From Bradyrhizobium sp. Gha (GTDB lineage Bacteria; Pseudomonadota; Alphaproteobacteria; Rhizobiales; Xanthobacteraceae), in assembly GCF_900113735.1 (NCBI RefSeq), contig NZ_FOQM01000033.1:1-64000 (forward strand): a stretch of DNA of 64,000 nucleotides, in the 5' to 3' direction. A program made the translations under genes and the position numbers. How positions within the stretch are numbered: position 1 is the first letter of the stretch; every line of letters starts with the position of its first letter. Below are positions 40,679-50,274 of the stretch, piece after piece. The notes beneath the pieces are model-generated. The model was not told the DNA's origin. It did not search any database and saw only the letters and a list, made by a program, of their open reading frames with translations.

Positions 40679-41224
40679 TCAGGCGATCAGCCAAGGATCA
40701 GCTGGTACCGTTATGGTGGTCCCATCGATCAGATTGACGGTATGGTCAAGGGCAAATGACATGCTGCCACCGTTCCCGTTGTTGTCCGCCAACATAAGAT
40801 TGTGAGACCACTCACCACCTGACCCATAGTAAATCTTTTCTAACGTGTCGGGCACAGCAGGGTCTCCCAAGCCCAAGTTTTCCGCGGAAATGCTCTGCTC
40901 CACTTTGACCCCAGGAAGAAGGTCTATAAACGCAATCGTATCCAGCCCCGGATCAAAGCCCTGTAGCTCTGTATATTGTTCTCCGCCGACCCCGACGCCA
41001 TGCGCGATCTCGGCCCCGACATCGAATACGAAAACATCAGCATGCCCCGCATGGCCTTGCAGGATTTCCGGGTTGCTAAGTGTGTTGTGGACTTCCGTGG
41101 GATTGGCCCAGACGATATTCGGTCCGGGCGGCTGGAGAGTGGGCGGTAGATGATCCGTGGCCTTCTGCGGTAACTGATTGGCGGCTTGCTGTGGCAGGGT
41201 AACGTTGGATGTCGTTCTCGACAT
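40679..41224 (-). CDS. Hypothetical acidic protein, possibly secreted
   Basis: A 181-residue protein with a strong ribosome site (AGGGAGG) and its own terminator. The N-terminal third is polar and Gln/Pro rich (MSRTTSNVTLPQQAANQLPQ); the rest is beta-rich and acidic, with HADVFVFDVGAEIAHGVGV and LQGFDPGLDTIAFIDL, which recall the ends of RTX-type proteins. The C-terminus (NLIDGTTITVPADPW) would suit type I secretion. No export gene is nearby, so this stays an inference. Confidence 0.6.
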   Translation of the reverse strand: MSRTTSNVTLPQQAANQLPQKATDHLPPTLQPPGPNIVWANPTEVHNTLSNPEILQGHAGHADVFVFDVGAEIAHGVGVGGEQYTELQGFDPGLDTIAFIDLLPGVKVEQSISAENLGLGDPAVPDTLEKIYYGSGGEWSHNLMLADNNGNGGSMSFALDHTVNLIDGTTITVPADPWLIA

Positions 41225-41630
41225 TTTGGCCTCCCTTGCAGTGATGTGTTCAAGCGGATAGCGCACAAGATCAGGCGGCGGATGCTGAACCCGACTTGGA
41301 ATACGTCAGCGATGGCGAGTGTAGAGTGCCGTTACTCTGGCGTGGTGCTGCGCTGCCCCGCAGGGACACGACGACTATGCGTGTTGTAATAATGCTGCGC
41401 CAATGGTGGGATGCGGTCAAGTTAACATGCTCGTCTCGAATGGGGGAACACCGACGCCTCAATCGAGGAGCATTGCTTAGCTAACTGTGGAACTGAACGC
41501 CTGCGTTTCAAAGTGAACAATTCCTTGAGGCGATAGCGACACCAAAACTATCGAACCGTTCAATCGTGCTCGTGATCATCAGAGGTAGTCGAATGCAACC
41601 CCACGAGCGACCAAGGCAATCACTTCCTCG
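41225..41630. other. 400-base intergenic stretch
   Basis: Nothing recognisable on either strand. Confidence 0.5.
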
Positions 41631-42239
41631 CTATACGCACGCCAATAGCTCGTCGCGGTAAGCCACACTCAGCCCGGCATGGCCGTCCAGACCATGGTCC
41701 GCACTAATCGCTGTACTCCACCTAGCTGACATGGCCGGGCCTCTGCACGTACAAGTGTATGCTCCGGTCCTCATCTGCATTACACGTTTCATCTGGCTGG
41801 CTATGTGCGCCAAACTTGGAATCTTCCCCGGCTGTGTAGCCGCCGCTGGAAAATTGGATTGCTTTCTTTTGCAAGGTCTTCTGGAAAGCCTCAAGCCCGA
41901 ACATGAGCGCGGTAAAGCCATGTCGCGAAGCGTTAGTGACCCTGACGGCGGCTTCGGCAGCTTCTGTTTAAACTTAGATGGCTTGCCAAATCTAGGCAGC
42001 AACGCAATTCGCTGTCCCGGCGTGTCATTTCCGTAGTTCATCACGGGATAGTGGGCGAGGCTGTTTCGTATTTTGGATAGGCGTTCCAGATCGACTCTTA
42101 GCGGTTTCCAAGCTTTGGCGTTTGTTTCCGTCCAGCGATGGAGGCGCGGTTCCCCACGAGTTGCCCTAGTTTCCGATGCGTTCTCAATTCCGCTTATGTT
42201 CGCATCGTCGGTACGAAGCGGGCCAAGGAGATGCGCCAA
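41631..42239 (-). pseudogene. Frameshifted hypothetical protein
   Basis: The first 100 residues look coding, with LERLSKIRNSLAHYPVMNYG recalling a HEPN-like RNxxxH motif (RNSLAH). From about 41940 the better protein-like sequence continues in another frame (NASRHGFTALMFGLEAFQKT, then LQKKAIQFSSG), ending near 41722. A one- or two-base indel has therefore broken the gene. Family unknown. Confidence 0.45.
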
Positions 42240-42278
42240 GTTAGGATCACGGAAACGACCGATTTTTTGGGGGCGGGG

Positions 42279-44191
42279 TTAGTCCTCTGCCCACGCTGTT
42301 AGCGCGTCCTTGAACGCGCGTTCCCCCGGCTCGCCCTTCTCGAAGGCTATGATGGCGCGGCGCTGGTTGGCGTAGACCAGCGGCACGTCGAACCAGGAGC
42401 GCTCCTTCAGGAGCTGGACGTTGCGGGCGCGATCGGCATCGAGATTGGAGAGGCCGACCAGGAAGAAGCCGTCGGTGACCTTGACGAGGAGCCCTGCGAG
42501 CGGCGTGCCGCGCGCCTGCTGGTTCGACTTCATCAGGATGCCCGGCACGTTGGAGACGCTGCCACCCGGAAAGTCCGGCGGCAGGATGAAGGTCAGCTCG
42601 GCCGTGTGACTTGCAAGCAGCGACGAGTCGGTGTTGCGGCGGAACGACATCGTCATCTTGAACTTGCGATCGGGGATCTCGATGTCGGCGCGCACGGCGA
42701 CGCCGGCTTTCTGGTTGCCCGACGCCTTGATCGGCTCGAGCCGCCACACCACCGAGCCGACATATTGCTTGCCCTTGGGGTCGGACGGATCCTCGTCATA
42801 GAGCACGACCTTCTGCGCCATGAGCTTGGCTAGTACTGGAGGTGCGGCGGCCGGTGGCACGGCGCCCGGGTCCGCCGAGAGCAACTTGATCGCGTTACTG
42901 GGCACAGGACCGACGCTTGCTAGCGCCACAGCGGACGGCCAGGCAGGCGGCGCGAGCTGCGGCGGGTTCGGATGGGCGGGGGGCGGCGCGAGTACTCCGG
43001 AGAACGCGCCCGGCGCGATCGAGACGTATTTGCTGCTATCCGAGAGCGCGACCACTGCCTCGATCTCACTCTCGCCAACCACCACGACTCGCACGACGCG
43101 CGATCGTCCAGCGTTAGCGGCGAAAAGGACGCGTAGCGTCTCCCCTTCGCGCAGGCCCCCGTCGCGCCCGCGCGCGCCGAGAACCGCTGTCAGTGCAGAG
43201 ATATCCTCTGCCGAAGCGCCGAGATCGCGCAGGATGGTCGCGACGGATTCGCCCTTCTTCACCGTGATCGCGCGCTCGCTCAGGCCGCTGGGGGCATTGA
43301 TAAGGTCGTATTCCCGATGGGCACAATCGACTGCGAGCCGGAGCCCTTGGTAAAATAAGTCATGGGAGTTCTTGTCTGTGGCCGTGGCAGTTACTTGCGT
43401 AATTGAAAGATTGTAAGCCTTTACGCGTTCGACAAATTCAAGCTGGGAGCGGTAGGACACAACCTTGTCGTTGCGATCCGAGACCACGAACAGCCGTAGA
43501 TCGGGCCGCTGCTTTAAGACATCCACGTGGTCGATCGGATCGTAATATGGATACTGGCCGACAATCGGGTGCCCGCTGTCGCGCATCTGTGAACGAAGGG
43601 AAATTGCGGCGGATGCGATCACGGCGCAGCCAATGTCGGTTCGCAGCTGCACGAGCCCGGCGACGGTGTGCCCACCTCCGGAGTGGCCGACGAGATGAAA
43701 CCGCTTGAAGCCATACTGCTGCTTAAGAGCATCTAGAACGGCATTAGCAACACGGATTTCTAATAAGGTTCTTCGAATCTTCACATGGTTGCCGGACGAT
43801 CCAAACGTGCCCGGCCGAGCGATCCAGATGTAAGGGCCCTATAGAGGCGCGAACTGGAATCGGCATGGTTTTGTAGGAATTCATCGCTAATTGATCTTGC
43901 CTGCTCTACAAGTTGCAGCACGCCGTCTATCCTAGCGCCAATGTCGCCATGAAAAGCAACCAGCGCTTCATCCTTAATTCCGCCGACGGTTGAAAGCCAA
44001 AAGCGGCTGCAGAAACCGCTGTTTTCAACTCTTACCCAAACTCTTCCAGTTTGCGCCCTGCAATCCGCCTCAGTGACAGACACCCCAATAAGCATGTCAC
44101 TGTCAAAGGCGAGCGGCGTTGCCTCGGCAGCAGCTCCTATCGCTACGGCGAAACCGAACAAAAGAATTGTTGTGCGTGCAAAAAGCCTCAT
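42279..44191 (-). pseudogene. Frameshifted secreted alpha/beta-hydrolase fusion protein
   Basis: From ATG 44191 the minus strand encodes a signal peptide (MRLFARTTILLFGFAVAIGA) and about 120 residues ending out of frame at 43781. Near 43840 a single missing base shifts the frame: the other frame resumes PYIWIARPGTFGSSGNH and runs to 42279 through the hydrolase nucleophile FHLVGHSGGGHTVAGL, a LysM/OapA-like segment (ERAITVKKGESVATILRDLG, GLREGETLRVLFAANAG), a proline-rich linker and a long C-terminal domain (KVVLYDEDPSDPKGKQYVGS) known to me only from hypothetical rhizobial proteins. Restoring the base would give about 640 residues. Mutation or sequencing error cannot be told apart here. Confidence 0.7.
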
Positions 44192-44494
44192 GGGAGTATG
44201 TAACGTTCGGCAAGGGGCTGGACTTGTCTTCGCTATTCGGTTTGCTCCGGTGCCCATCTCCCAGGGCACCAAGGAAGCCGTTCGACGCTACGTAAGCCGT
44301 TCGTCTAAAAATCGCTGCCCTCAACACGGAGTTGGCCTGCAACGATGTCGCACGGCTTCCGCTCTCATTCGCCATTGTAGCGCCAGCGTGTCGCGAGGCA
44401 AAGAAAGTTTGTTCCATGTCCATTGCGGGGGGTACGCCTCGGTATCCGGACGTGGTCATGGTACCTAGCGGAGGTAGCTCGGTATTGTTTTGGA

Positions 44495-45115
44495 TTATTG
44501 TAGGCGTTCGAGCACGCGTCTCACCTGCGTCTCGGTCCATGCGTTCTTGCCGCGTGCGGTCGCAATGGCTTTTTCGGTAAGGCCAGCTGCTATGGCCTTC
44601 AGACTCGTTGCGCCGCTCGCCCGTAGCTCCGCAATGACTGGCGCGATATCGGAAGCCCTTGCAGCCGCGCGCTGACGTAGCACCTCGATAGCGAGCTTAC
44701 GGGCCTTGCGGTTGGCCTCACGCCGCGATCTCCCCCGAGCTTCACACCGCGTCGCTTCGCCGCCACCAGCGCGTCCTTGGTGCGCTTGCTGATCGTGCGC
44801 CGTTCTTCCTCCGCCAGCATCGCCATGATGCCGACGGTCAATCGGTTGGCGTTCGGGATATCGGCGGCGACAAAGTCAACGCCAGCCTTCTCAAGCCCTA
44901 ACAGAAAGTGAGCGTCACGAGACAGACGGTCGAGCTTCGCGATCACCAGCTTGGCACCATAAGCACGGCAAGCTTTGAGTGCCGCTTCCAACTGCGTCCA
45001 GTTGCCGCCGTTCAGAAACTCATCGACGGTATGGCGCTGGGCTTCAAGGCCAAGGCCCGATTTGCCCTGCCTCTTGGTGGAAACCCGCAGGTAGCTGATC
45101 CACTTTCCCGGTCAT
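44495..45115 (-). pseudogene. Degraded serine recombinase beside cassette copy B
   Basis: From ATG 45115 the intended start MTGK-WISYLRVSTKRQGKSG is broken by an extra G after codon 4. The frame then reads through GLGLEAQRHTVDEFLNGG, lacks about 15 residues (between NWTQ and LEAALKACRAYGAKLVIAKL) and goes on to AMLAEEERRTISKRTKDALV. A second frameshift near 44700 moves the C-terminal part (ELRASGATSLKAIAAGLTEK, RKNAWTETQVRRVLERL-like end) to another frame. At least two indels and a deletion make it non-functional. Confidence 0.8.
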
Positions 45116-45216
45116 GGTTTGTTACACAAACCAAATGTAAGAAGAGGTGAGGGGACTGCCAGAGCGGAAGGAAAATGGTGAAGAAGATGCTGGCATAGCG
45201 AATTCAATCTCTGGAG

Positions 45217-45555
45217 TCAGGCAGATGCCTTCTGCCGCGCGTTAATAGATTGAAACCCCTCCCTGCAAAGTTGCGCAACGGCCCGCTCGATCGCCGCATC
45301 ATTGTTTCTCTCCGCTTCCGCGAGCACGCCAACCCTCACGAAGGCATCAAGTGTCCGATCAGCATCGCAAATAACGATGCGCAGACAGCGAGCGCCATTC
45401 TGTTGCCGCTGGCGATGGCGACGCTGGCAGTCGCGAACAACCATCCGGTGATGCACGAGGCGCTGCATGTCCTCATCAGAGATGTGCGGAATATCAGGCA
45501 GCCTCTCTAGTCGCCTCCGGAGCGCGTTTTGCTTCCTGTTCATTTGCGTGGCCAC
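45217..45555 (-). CDS. Cassette copy B gene 3, unknown function
   Basis: A 112-residue protein. The arginine-rich part RDCQRRHRQRQQNGARCLRI and the block TLDAFVRVGVLAEAERNNDA, AVAQLCREGFQSI align with the product of 21960-22241. Its start overlaps gene 2 by 16 bases. Unknown function; nucleic-acid binding is inferred from charge. Confidence 0.65.
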   Translation of the reverse strand: MATQMNRKQNALRRRLERLPDIPHISDEDMQRLVHHRMVVRDCQRRHRQRQQNGARCLRIVICDADRTLDAFVRVGVLAEAERNNDAAIERAVAQLCREGFQSINARQKASA

Positions 45556-45818
45556 CGGCTGGACGGTTTCGTCTTCAGGCCACGCCGCAGCTTCCGCAAG
45601 CGATCACCAACCGCAACATAGCCAAGCGACCGCAGCAGCGGCTCCGCTTCCTCGACCCGCTCGCGGTAAGGCTTCGCTTGCATGACGAACCGTTCAACGA
45701 CCGCGACCTCATCCAACCCGCGCTCGCGTGCCACAGCGACCAGATATCCGATCAATTCTGCGACTGTCCTGATCCCAGACAGATCATAACGGATCACGCG
45801 GATCGTGATGCTCAGCAT
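45540..45818 (-). CDS. Cassette copy B gene 2, unknown function
   Basis: A 92-residue protein coupled to gene 1 by TGATG. DLSGIRTVAELIGYLVAVAR and AEPLLRSLGYVAVGDRLRKL align with the product of 21594-21953; the N-terminal 30 residues of copy A are absent. No named domain. Confidence 0.65.
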   Translation of the reverse strand: MLSITIRVIRYDLSGIRTVAELIGYLVAVARERGLDEVAVVERFVMQAKPYRERVEEAEPLLRSLGYVAVGDRLRKLRRGLKTKPSSRWPRK

Positions 45819-46261
45819 CAGTGATGGTCGGTATCATCGACATCGATCACCTTCATGCGCCGGCTAGACGGCAACTCGTTGCCCAATAGCTCAACTGCCT
45901 GCCGGAAATTCGTGGCAAAGGTCGTGGCATCAACATCGAGCGTGGCTTTGAGATTGATGTCCTTCGGCAGCAGACTCGCCGCAACTTTTACGAACGTCGG
46001 GGGATCGCTGCGTGCAACGCGAAGGATGGCGGCCAGACCTTCTGTTTCCCAGATCGTCTGGAAATCCGTGATGAATGCTTCGGTCAACCGTCGCCGCCGC
46101 CCACCGGGGTTCGGATGACCACACTCGCCGGGCTTCCAAGGTGGTCTGGGCCTCAGATTGGGATAACCGGGCACTGGGCCGGGGTCACGCGGCTGCGCCG
46201 CTGGGTGCAGCGGCGTAACATCAGCAGTTGGCTTTTCTGGCGGAATAAAATCGCTCATCAT
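45818..46261 (-). CDS. DUF5681-like protein, cassette copy B gene 1
   Basis: A 147-residue protein. The DUF5681 signature is partly kept (PPWKPGECGHPNPGGRRRRL, weaker than in copy A), while the C-terminal block ATTFATNFRQAVELLGNELP is nearly the same as in copy A (AAQFVTTFREAVELLGNEPP). The N-terminus is a proline-rich tail. Gene order, overlaps and the neighbouring serine recombinase repeat the arrangement at 21.2-23.0 kb. Confidence 0.7.
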   Translation of the reverse strand: MMSDFIPPEKPTADVTPLHPAAQPRDPGPVPGYPNLRPRPPWKPGECGHPNPGGRRRRLTEAFITDFQTIWETEGLAAILRVARSDPPTFVKVAASLLPKDINLKATLDVDATTFATNFRQAVELLGNELPSSRRMKVIDVDDTDHH

Positions 46262-46722
46262 CGAGCCTCAGCTTGATTCCGTCACATCTTACACCATGGC
46301 CTTAGCAGCAACAAAGGCGCTGGGCTGACGTTTGTTCCCAAGCGAAGTGCCCATTGACTGCAGGCGGCGGGGTCGTGCGGATCGATTGTGGGACGGGGCT
46401 CGTGCAAATGTCTCGGCTGCCTCTATTCGTGTATCTGTGCTGGGTAAAACGGCAATCGTGAAGAATGGTTGCTCTGCTTAAACCTATTGCCTGTGTCAGG
46501 CTGCTAACATTTGTTATGAAGAAGCCGAAGTACGCTCAGCTAAGATTCCAAAACGGGCCAAGTCGTCAGAGCAAGCTGAGTAACCAACCGAACAAGCCCT
46601 TGATGGGCCGACATTCCTCGCCGAGTGACTTTGCCGCTTCAACGATCGTCCGAGATTAACCTGTGTTGTGGGCGCGTCGTGCCGAATTGCATATCCTCAT
46701 CAAATCAAGAAAAGGAAACGCG
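46262..46722. other. 460-base intergenic stretch
   Basis: No supported gene; it separates the cassette from the stress region. A 64-residue frame at 46465 has no ribosome site or recognisable content. Confidence 0.45.
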
Positions 46723-46998
46723 ATGGGATTGAAGCGCAGGCGGATCAAGCAAACAACCTCTCTGGAAGACCGCTTGGCTCAATTCGCGGAGCACATGAGG
46801 AAGCGAGCTCACGCCAAGCCGATCGGGGCTGAGAAGAACGAACTTCTCAAGAAGGTCCGCAACGCAGAGCAAGCTTTGGACATAGAGCGGCAGCTCCGGC
46901 AACCGCATGGAAGTTCACTCGGGCGGATGTACCCCAGTGAGCCAGAAGGCTTCCGGTCCGACCCCGGAGGCCTTCTAGCGTTTAAGTTGAAGCAGTAG
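46723..46998 (+). CDS. Small charged protein, paralogue of 34039
   Basis: A 91-residue protein, MGLKRRRIKQTTSLEDRLAQ and GAEKNELLKKVRNAEQALD, matching the protein at 34039-34239, plus a C-terminal extension ending GGLLAFKLKQ. AAGGA lies upstream of ATG 46723. Its 3' end overlaps the Mn-catalase pseudogene on the other strand. Confidence 0.65.
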   Translation: MGLKRRRIKQTTSLEDRLAQFAEHMRKRAHAKPIGAEKNELLKKVRNAEQALDIERQLRQPHGSSLGRMYPSEPEGFRSDPGGLLAFKLKQ

Positions 46999-47570
46999 CG
47001 GGCCCGCTATACCACTTCAGCTCAGCGCATTCGTACATGGGCGGCTCGTTCATCTGCTCCACCTGCGCGCTGCTGTCAGGCCTCGACGGCCCGAGTACCG
47101 GCTTTTGACCCAGGGGCTCGAACCCGCCGCTGAAGGTGAACGTCCCCTTGCCGTTAAGTGAAGGACCCTCGCAATAGCGGCCGGCTTTGCAGAGAGCCGT
47201 CGCCGAGCTCGGGGCCCATGAACATGTAACTGAACTCGGTCGCTTCCTTTGCGATCCAAGCTGTTGGGGATCGGCAGCGATGCTTTGGCTCCCATCTCCT
47301 CTATCACCGCAAGCCACTGCTAATGGTACATCATGTCGCGCGCGATGAGGTAGCTCAGCATTCCCTGCATGCCGGGATCGCTCGTCGACTTGTAGAGACG
47401 TACGGCGAGCGTGCGTCGGGTGGATTCAGCCGCGTTGCAACACATGTCGCCTGTTGGATTGCCGCTGGCGCAGATGTGCGAGCGACCGAACGGCACGCGG
47501 TCGCAATCCGCGGGGAATGCCGACATGCCGGTCGAGAGGATGTGCCGATGCAGCATTCACTTGGGTGACG
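46982..47570 (-). pseudogene. Manganese-catalase pseudogene (second copy)
   Basis: C-terminal half of a Mn-catalase. GMSAFPADCDRVPFGRSHIC, NAAESTRRTLAVRLYKSTSD and MLSYLIARDMMYH are in one frame up to an in-frame TAG that replaces Gln (MMYH-stop-QWLAVIEEMG). Then LPIPNSLDR and, after at least one more shift, AGRYCEGPSLNGKGTFTFSG to a stop at 46982. The N-terminal half is not recognisable. Different subtype from the intact enzyme at 50275. Confidence 0.7.
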
Positions 47571-47861
47571 CGGTCTTTCGCCGCCGTTCACGACGGCGCC
47601 GACGAACGGATTGGCTTGACGCAGAAGATCTCGCGCTCGGCGCCACCGATGGCCTGCGAGCTCTTTCCGCATCTCGCGGCCCAAGGAGTCGCTGAACCGA
47701 AAAGCGGGCCGGTGATCGCCCACATCAGCACGGGGGTGGACGCGAGCAGGAGGCGATCGGCGTCCGGACATACGCGATGTCGCGGGCGCAGCACCAGTCG
47801 CCCTTGCCTTGTGACGCCGGCGAGGCGCCGTCACGACGGGCAAGTTTGCGCGCATGAGGGA

Positions 47862-48100
47862 TTATTTCGATTCGGTTCTCAGTTGCGGATAGGTGGGCAG
47901 GACGCTCGCACGGGCGCGCTCGGCAGCCTTCTTGGTCGTGACACCGTAGTCAGCCCGCACCGCATCTGAATCCCTGCCACCAAACCGGAGATAGCCGGCC
48001 GCCGCAGCGAGCACCGCCATCGCCAAGAGCGTCAACGTAGACCGCGCTTTCGTTTCACGGCGCCGCCAATCCTTTCGACAACAACGGGTTGCCCGACCGC
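47862..48100 (-). CDS. Possible small membrane protein
   Basis: The last 80 residues of a long minus-strand frame look coding: a hydrophobic segment STLTLLAMAVLAAAAGYLRF and a polar tail ending VLPTYPQLRTESK. The upstream part shadows the PAP2 gene, and no clear start codon exists (TTG possible). Kept as a low-confidence single-membrane-segment protein diverging from the PAP2 operon. Confidence 0.3.
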
Positions 48101-48115
48101 TTCCGTTGCCGGAGT

Positions 48116-48141
48116 TGAACCCCGGCACCTGCTGCGGCGTT
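48116..48141 (+). promoter_or_regulatory. Candidate EcfG promoter (PAP2 operon)
   Basis: TGAAC (48116-48120), 17 bases, CGTT (48138-48141): one mismatch in the -35 box. It lies 33 bases before the PAP2 start, the same spacing as at the other sites. Confidence 0.5.
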
Positions 48142-48173
48142 ATGGTCTCCGCCGATCGAAAAGCGGAGGACCG

Positions 48174-48737
48174 ATGGCTCTTCTTAATGTGAAACCCACA
48201 AGCACCGATGTGCGGATCGCGCGGACCGTTGCGCGCAAGACCAACCATCGCACCGAGGCGGTGGCCCGCTTGCTGACCTGGGGAGCCGACGAAAAGATCC
48301 TGCTGGCTTTCACGGCGGCAGGCTGGATCGCAACCCGCAGTCAAGGTGAGCCGCTGCGTCGCGCCGGTAACCATGCGCTGCTTGTGGCTGCTGCCGCTGC
48401 GGTGCTTCCGCACCTCATGAAGTCCGTCTTCGACCAGACCCGTCCGGACCGAAAGACGGTGCTCGGTCACCTTAACGGCGTCTCGTTCTCGGGCAAACGC
48501 AAGGACGCCTTTCCGTCGGGGCACGCTCTGCACATGGGCGCGCTCGCATCGGCGGCTGGTCCGCTGCCCGTTTGGCCCCGCCGGGCGATCCGAGCTCTGG
48601 CGGTAGGTCTCTGCCTGACGCGTATCGTAGTGCTGGCGCATTGGGCCAGTGACGTCGTAGCCGGCTTCGCGCTCGGCGCTATTCTCGAGCGAACTCTTCG
48701 CCTGCTGACCGGTTATCCCGCCCAGGGGTCGAAATGA
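48174..48737 (+). CDS. PAP2-family membrane phosphatase
   Basis: A 187-residue integral membrane phosphatase. The three PAP2 motifs are present: KSVFDQTRPDR, FPSGHALHMGAL and LTRIVVLAHWASDVVAG, with the two catalytic histidines. It would dephosphorylate phosphatidic acid, undecaprenyl pyrophosphate or similar lipids. CGGAGG lies four bases before the ATG. The stop overlaps the next start (ATGA). With the two DUF3147 proteins it forms a small membrane-stress operon. Confidence 0.88.
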   Translation: MALLNVKPTSTDVRIARTVARKTNHRTEAVARLLTWGADEKILLAFTAAGWIATRSQGEPLRRAGNHALLVAAAAAVLPHLMKSVFDQTRPDRKTVLGHLNGVSFSGKRKDAFPSGHALHMGALASAAGPLPVWPRRAIRALAVGLCLTRIVVLAHWASDVVAGFALGAILERTLRLLTGYPAQGSK

Positions 48738-49081
48738 GCGAGTACGTCATCCGTTTTTTGGTCGGCGGTGCCGTCGTGTCGGCATTCTCGATGCTGGGAG
48801 ACGTGCTGAAGCCGAAGAGTTTCGCAGGATTGTTCGGCGCAGCCCCTTCTGTCGCGCTGGCGACGCTCGGCATCGCGATCTACCGGCATGGTCCGGCCTA
48901 CGCGAGTTCGCAAAGCCTCACCATGATGGCGGGAGCAGTCGCGCTGGCAATCTACAGCATTGTCGTCTGTCAGCTTCTCATGCGCGCTAGGATGCGGGCC
49001 CTGCCTGCAACGCTGATCACGATCATTGTCTGGCTGGCCGCGGCTTTCGGCCTCTGGAAAATCGCGGGGGGCCAGGCATGA
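48734..49081 (+). CDS. DUF3147 membrane protein 1
   Basis: A 115-residue protein with three to four hydrophobic segments (YVIRFLVGGAVVSAFSMLGD, FAGLFGAAPSVALATLGIAI, TLITIIVWLAAAFGLW), matching the DUF3147 pattern. Function unknown. ATGA-coupled to the genes on both sides. Confidence 0.8.
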   Translation: MSEYVIRFLVGGAVVSAFSMLGDVLKPKSFAGLFGAAPSVALATLGIAIYRHGPAYASSQSLTMMAGAVALAIYSIVVCQLLMRARMRALPATLITIIVWLAAAFGLWKIAGGQA

Positions 49082-49551
49082 CGCTCCCGATCCAGCTCTC
49101 GTCGTCATCGCTGAGAGAGGGCCGCTGGTACGAGTACCTCGTGCGCTTCGCTCTCGGTGGCGCCGCGACCGTATTCACCGGCTTCATCAGCAGCCGCTAC
49201 GGCGCCTCGATCGGCGGTCTCTTTCTCGCGCTGCCTGCGATCTTCTGCGCCAGCGCGACCCTCATCGAATCCCATGAAATTCGGCGCAAGAAGGAGGCCG
49301 GCCTCGAAGGAAAGCGGCGTGGCCAGGAGGCCGCGGCACTGGATGCCGCCGGCGCTGCGCTGGGCGCGCTTGGCATGCTGGCCTTTGCGGCAGTGTTCTG
49401 GATTCTCGTCGAGCGAAGCGTGGCGGGCGCCTTCGCCGGTGCATCGCTGGCCTGGCTGGTTGCCGCCGTGACCGGCTGGTTGGCTCGGCGCAAATTGCGC
49501 ACGCGCTCGGCACAACGAGACAGAGGCCCCGCGATGTCGCGGAGCCGCTGA
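49078..49551 (+). CDS. DUF3147 membrane protein 2
   Basis: A 157-residue relative of the previous gene product: YLVRFALGGAATVFTGFISS, GGLFLALPAIFCASATLIES, then a charged loop and two more membrane segments. The arrangement as an adjacent pair suggests a heteromeric complex. The C-terminal 25 residues lie over the end of the YciE-like pseudogene on the opposite strand. Confidence 0.8.
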   Translation: MTLPIQLSSSSLREGRWYEYLVRFALGGAATVFTGFISSRYGASIGGLFLALPAIFCASATLIESHEIRRKKEAGLEGKRRGQEAAALDAAGAALGALGMLAFAAVFWILVERSVAGAFAGASLAWLVAAVTGWLARRKLRTRSAQRDRGPAMSRSR

Positions 49552-49975
49552 GGACGACTTCTTCTGGGCCGATCTGGCTGCGTCGGAAGCCTTGGCGTTG
49601 ACGCCCTTGCGGAGCGCCACCGTGTTGAGCTTGGTGTTCGCCACCTTCTCTTCGTTCAGGTTCGTGGTGAGAAAGCGCACGATATCGTCCTGCCCGAGTT
49701 CTTCGGCCCACGCGATCAGGGTGCCGTAGCGGCACATCTCGTAATGCTCGACGGCTTGCGCGTTTGCGACGATGGGGGCGTCGAGCACTGGCTTGTCCTC
49801 GATCTCGCCGGCGATCTCGTCCGCCTCCTTTGATGATGCCATCGATGGCAGGGCACTTGGTGCCGCTCGGCTCCTTCCCGAGCTTCGCGAAGGCCTTCTC
49901 CAGCCGCTCCACCTGCTTGTTGGTCTCTTCAAGCTGGTTCTTAAGGACCCAGAAGAAGGATAGCTGCCGTCAGGA
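49530..49975 (-). pseudogene. YciE-like ferritin-domain pseudogene
   Basis: DUF892/YciE-type sequence split between frames. QLEETNKQVERLEKAFAKLG, then GTKCPAIDGIIK in one frame; after one extra A near 49835, EADEIAGEIEDKPVLDAPIV, then AQAVEHYEMCRYGTLIAWAE and TKLNTVALRKGVNAKA in the next. The N-terminal helix of the family is missing and the C-terminus runs into the opposite gene. Confidence 0.7.
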
Positions 49976-50000
49976 CTTCTATTCACAGGACGGGCCTCAC

Positions 50001-50192
50001 TCATCTCCCTCTCGGGGGCCTTAGATACCGTCTTGCGGCCAACGAGCTTTCCAGAAGAGCCGCACTTTCGCCTAGCACTCGGTAGCTCCGCTCCAGCGGC
50101 TCGAGATAGCATCTCGCGACAGGGTCCGTAGCATTCACGATCGCGGCTAGGTAACGGTCCGCGATTTCAATATAGAGTTCGGCTTTGCTCAT
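50001..50192 (-). CDS. Small helical protein, paralogue of 60731
   Basis: A 63-residue protein, MSKAELYIEIADRYLAAIVN and YLEPLERSYRVLGESAALLE. The tail of a minus-strand ORF at 60731-60877 has the same pattern (QLEPLASSYSVLARSTAVLN). Unknown function; both lie beside stress genes. Confidence 0.5.
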   Translation of the reverse strand: MSKAELYIEIADRYLAAIVNATDPVARCYLEPLERSYRVLGESAALLESSLAARRYLRPPRGR

Positions 50193-50274
50193 AGTCTGTA
50201 TGGGCCAACGCGACCAGACACCGGCCGCCGGTGTCGGACGGGACCGACCGGCGGCCGGTTGCGGATACTTTTGG

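Noticed and set aside
48101..48641. Long minus-strand frame overlapping the PAP2 gene
   Set aside because: Only its last 80 codons, outside PAP2, look coding; the rest is a shadow.
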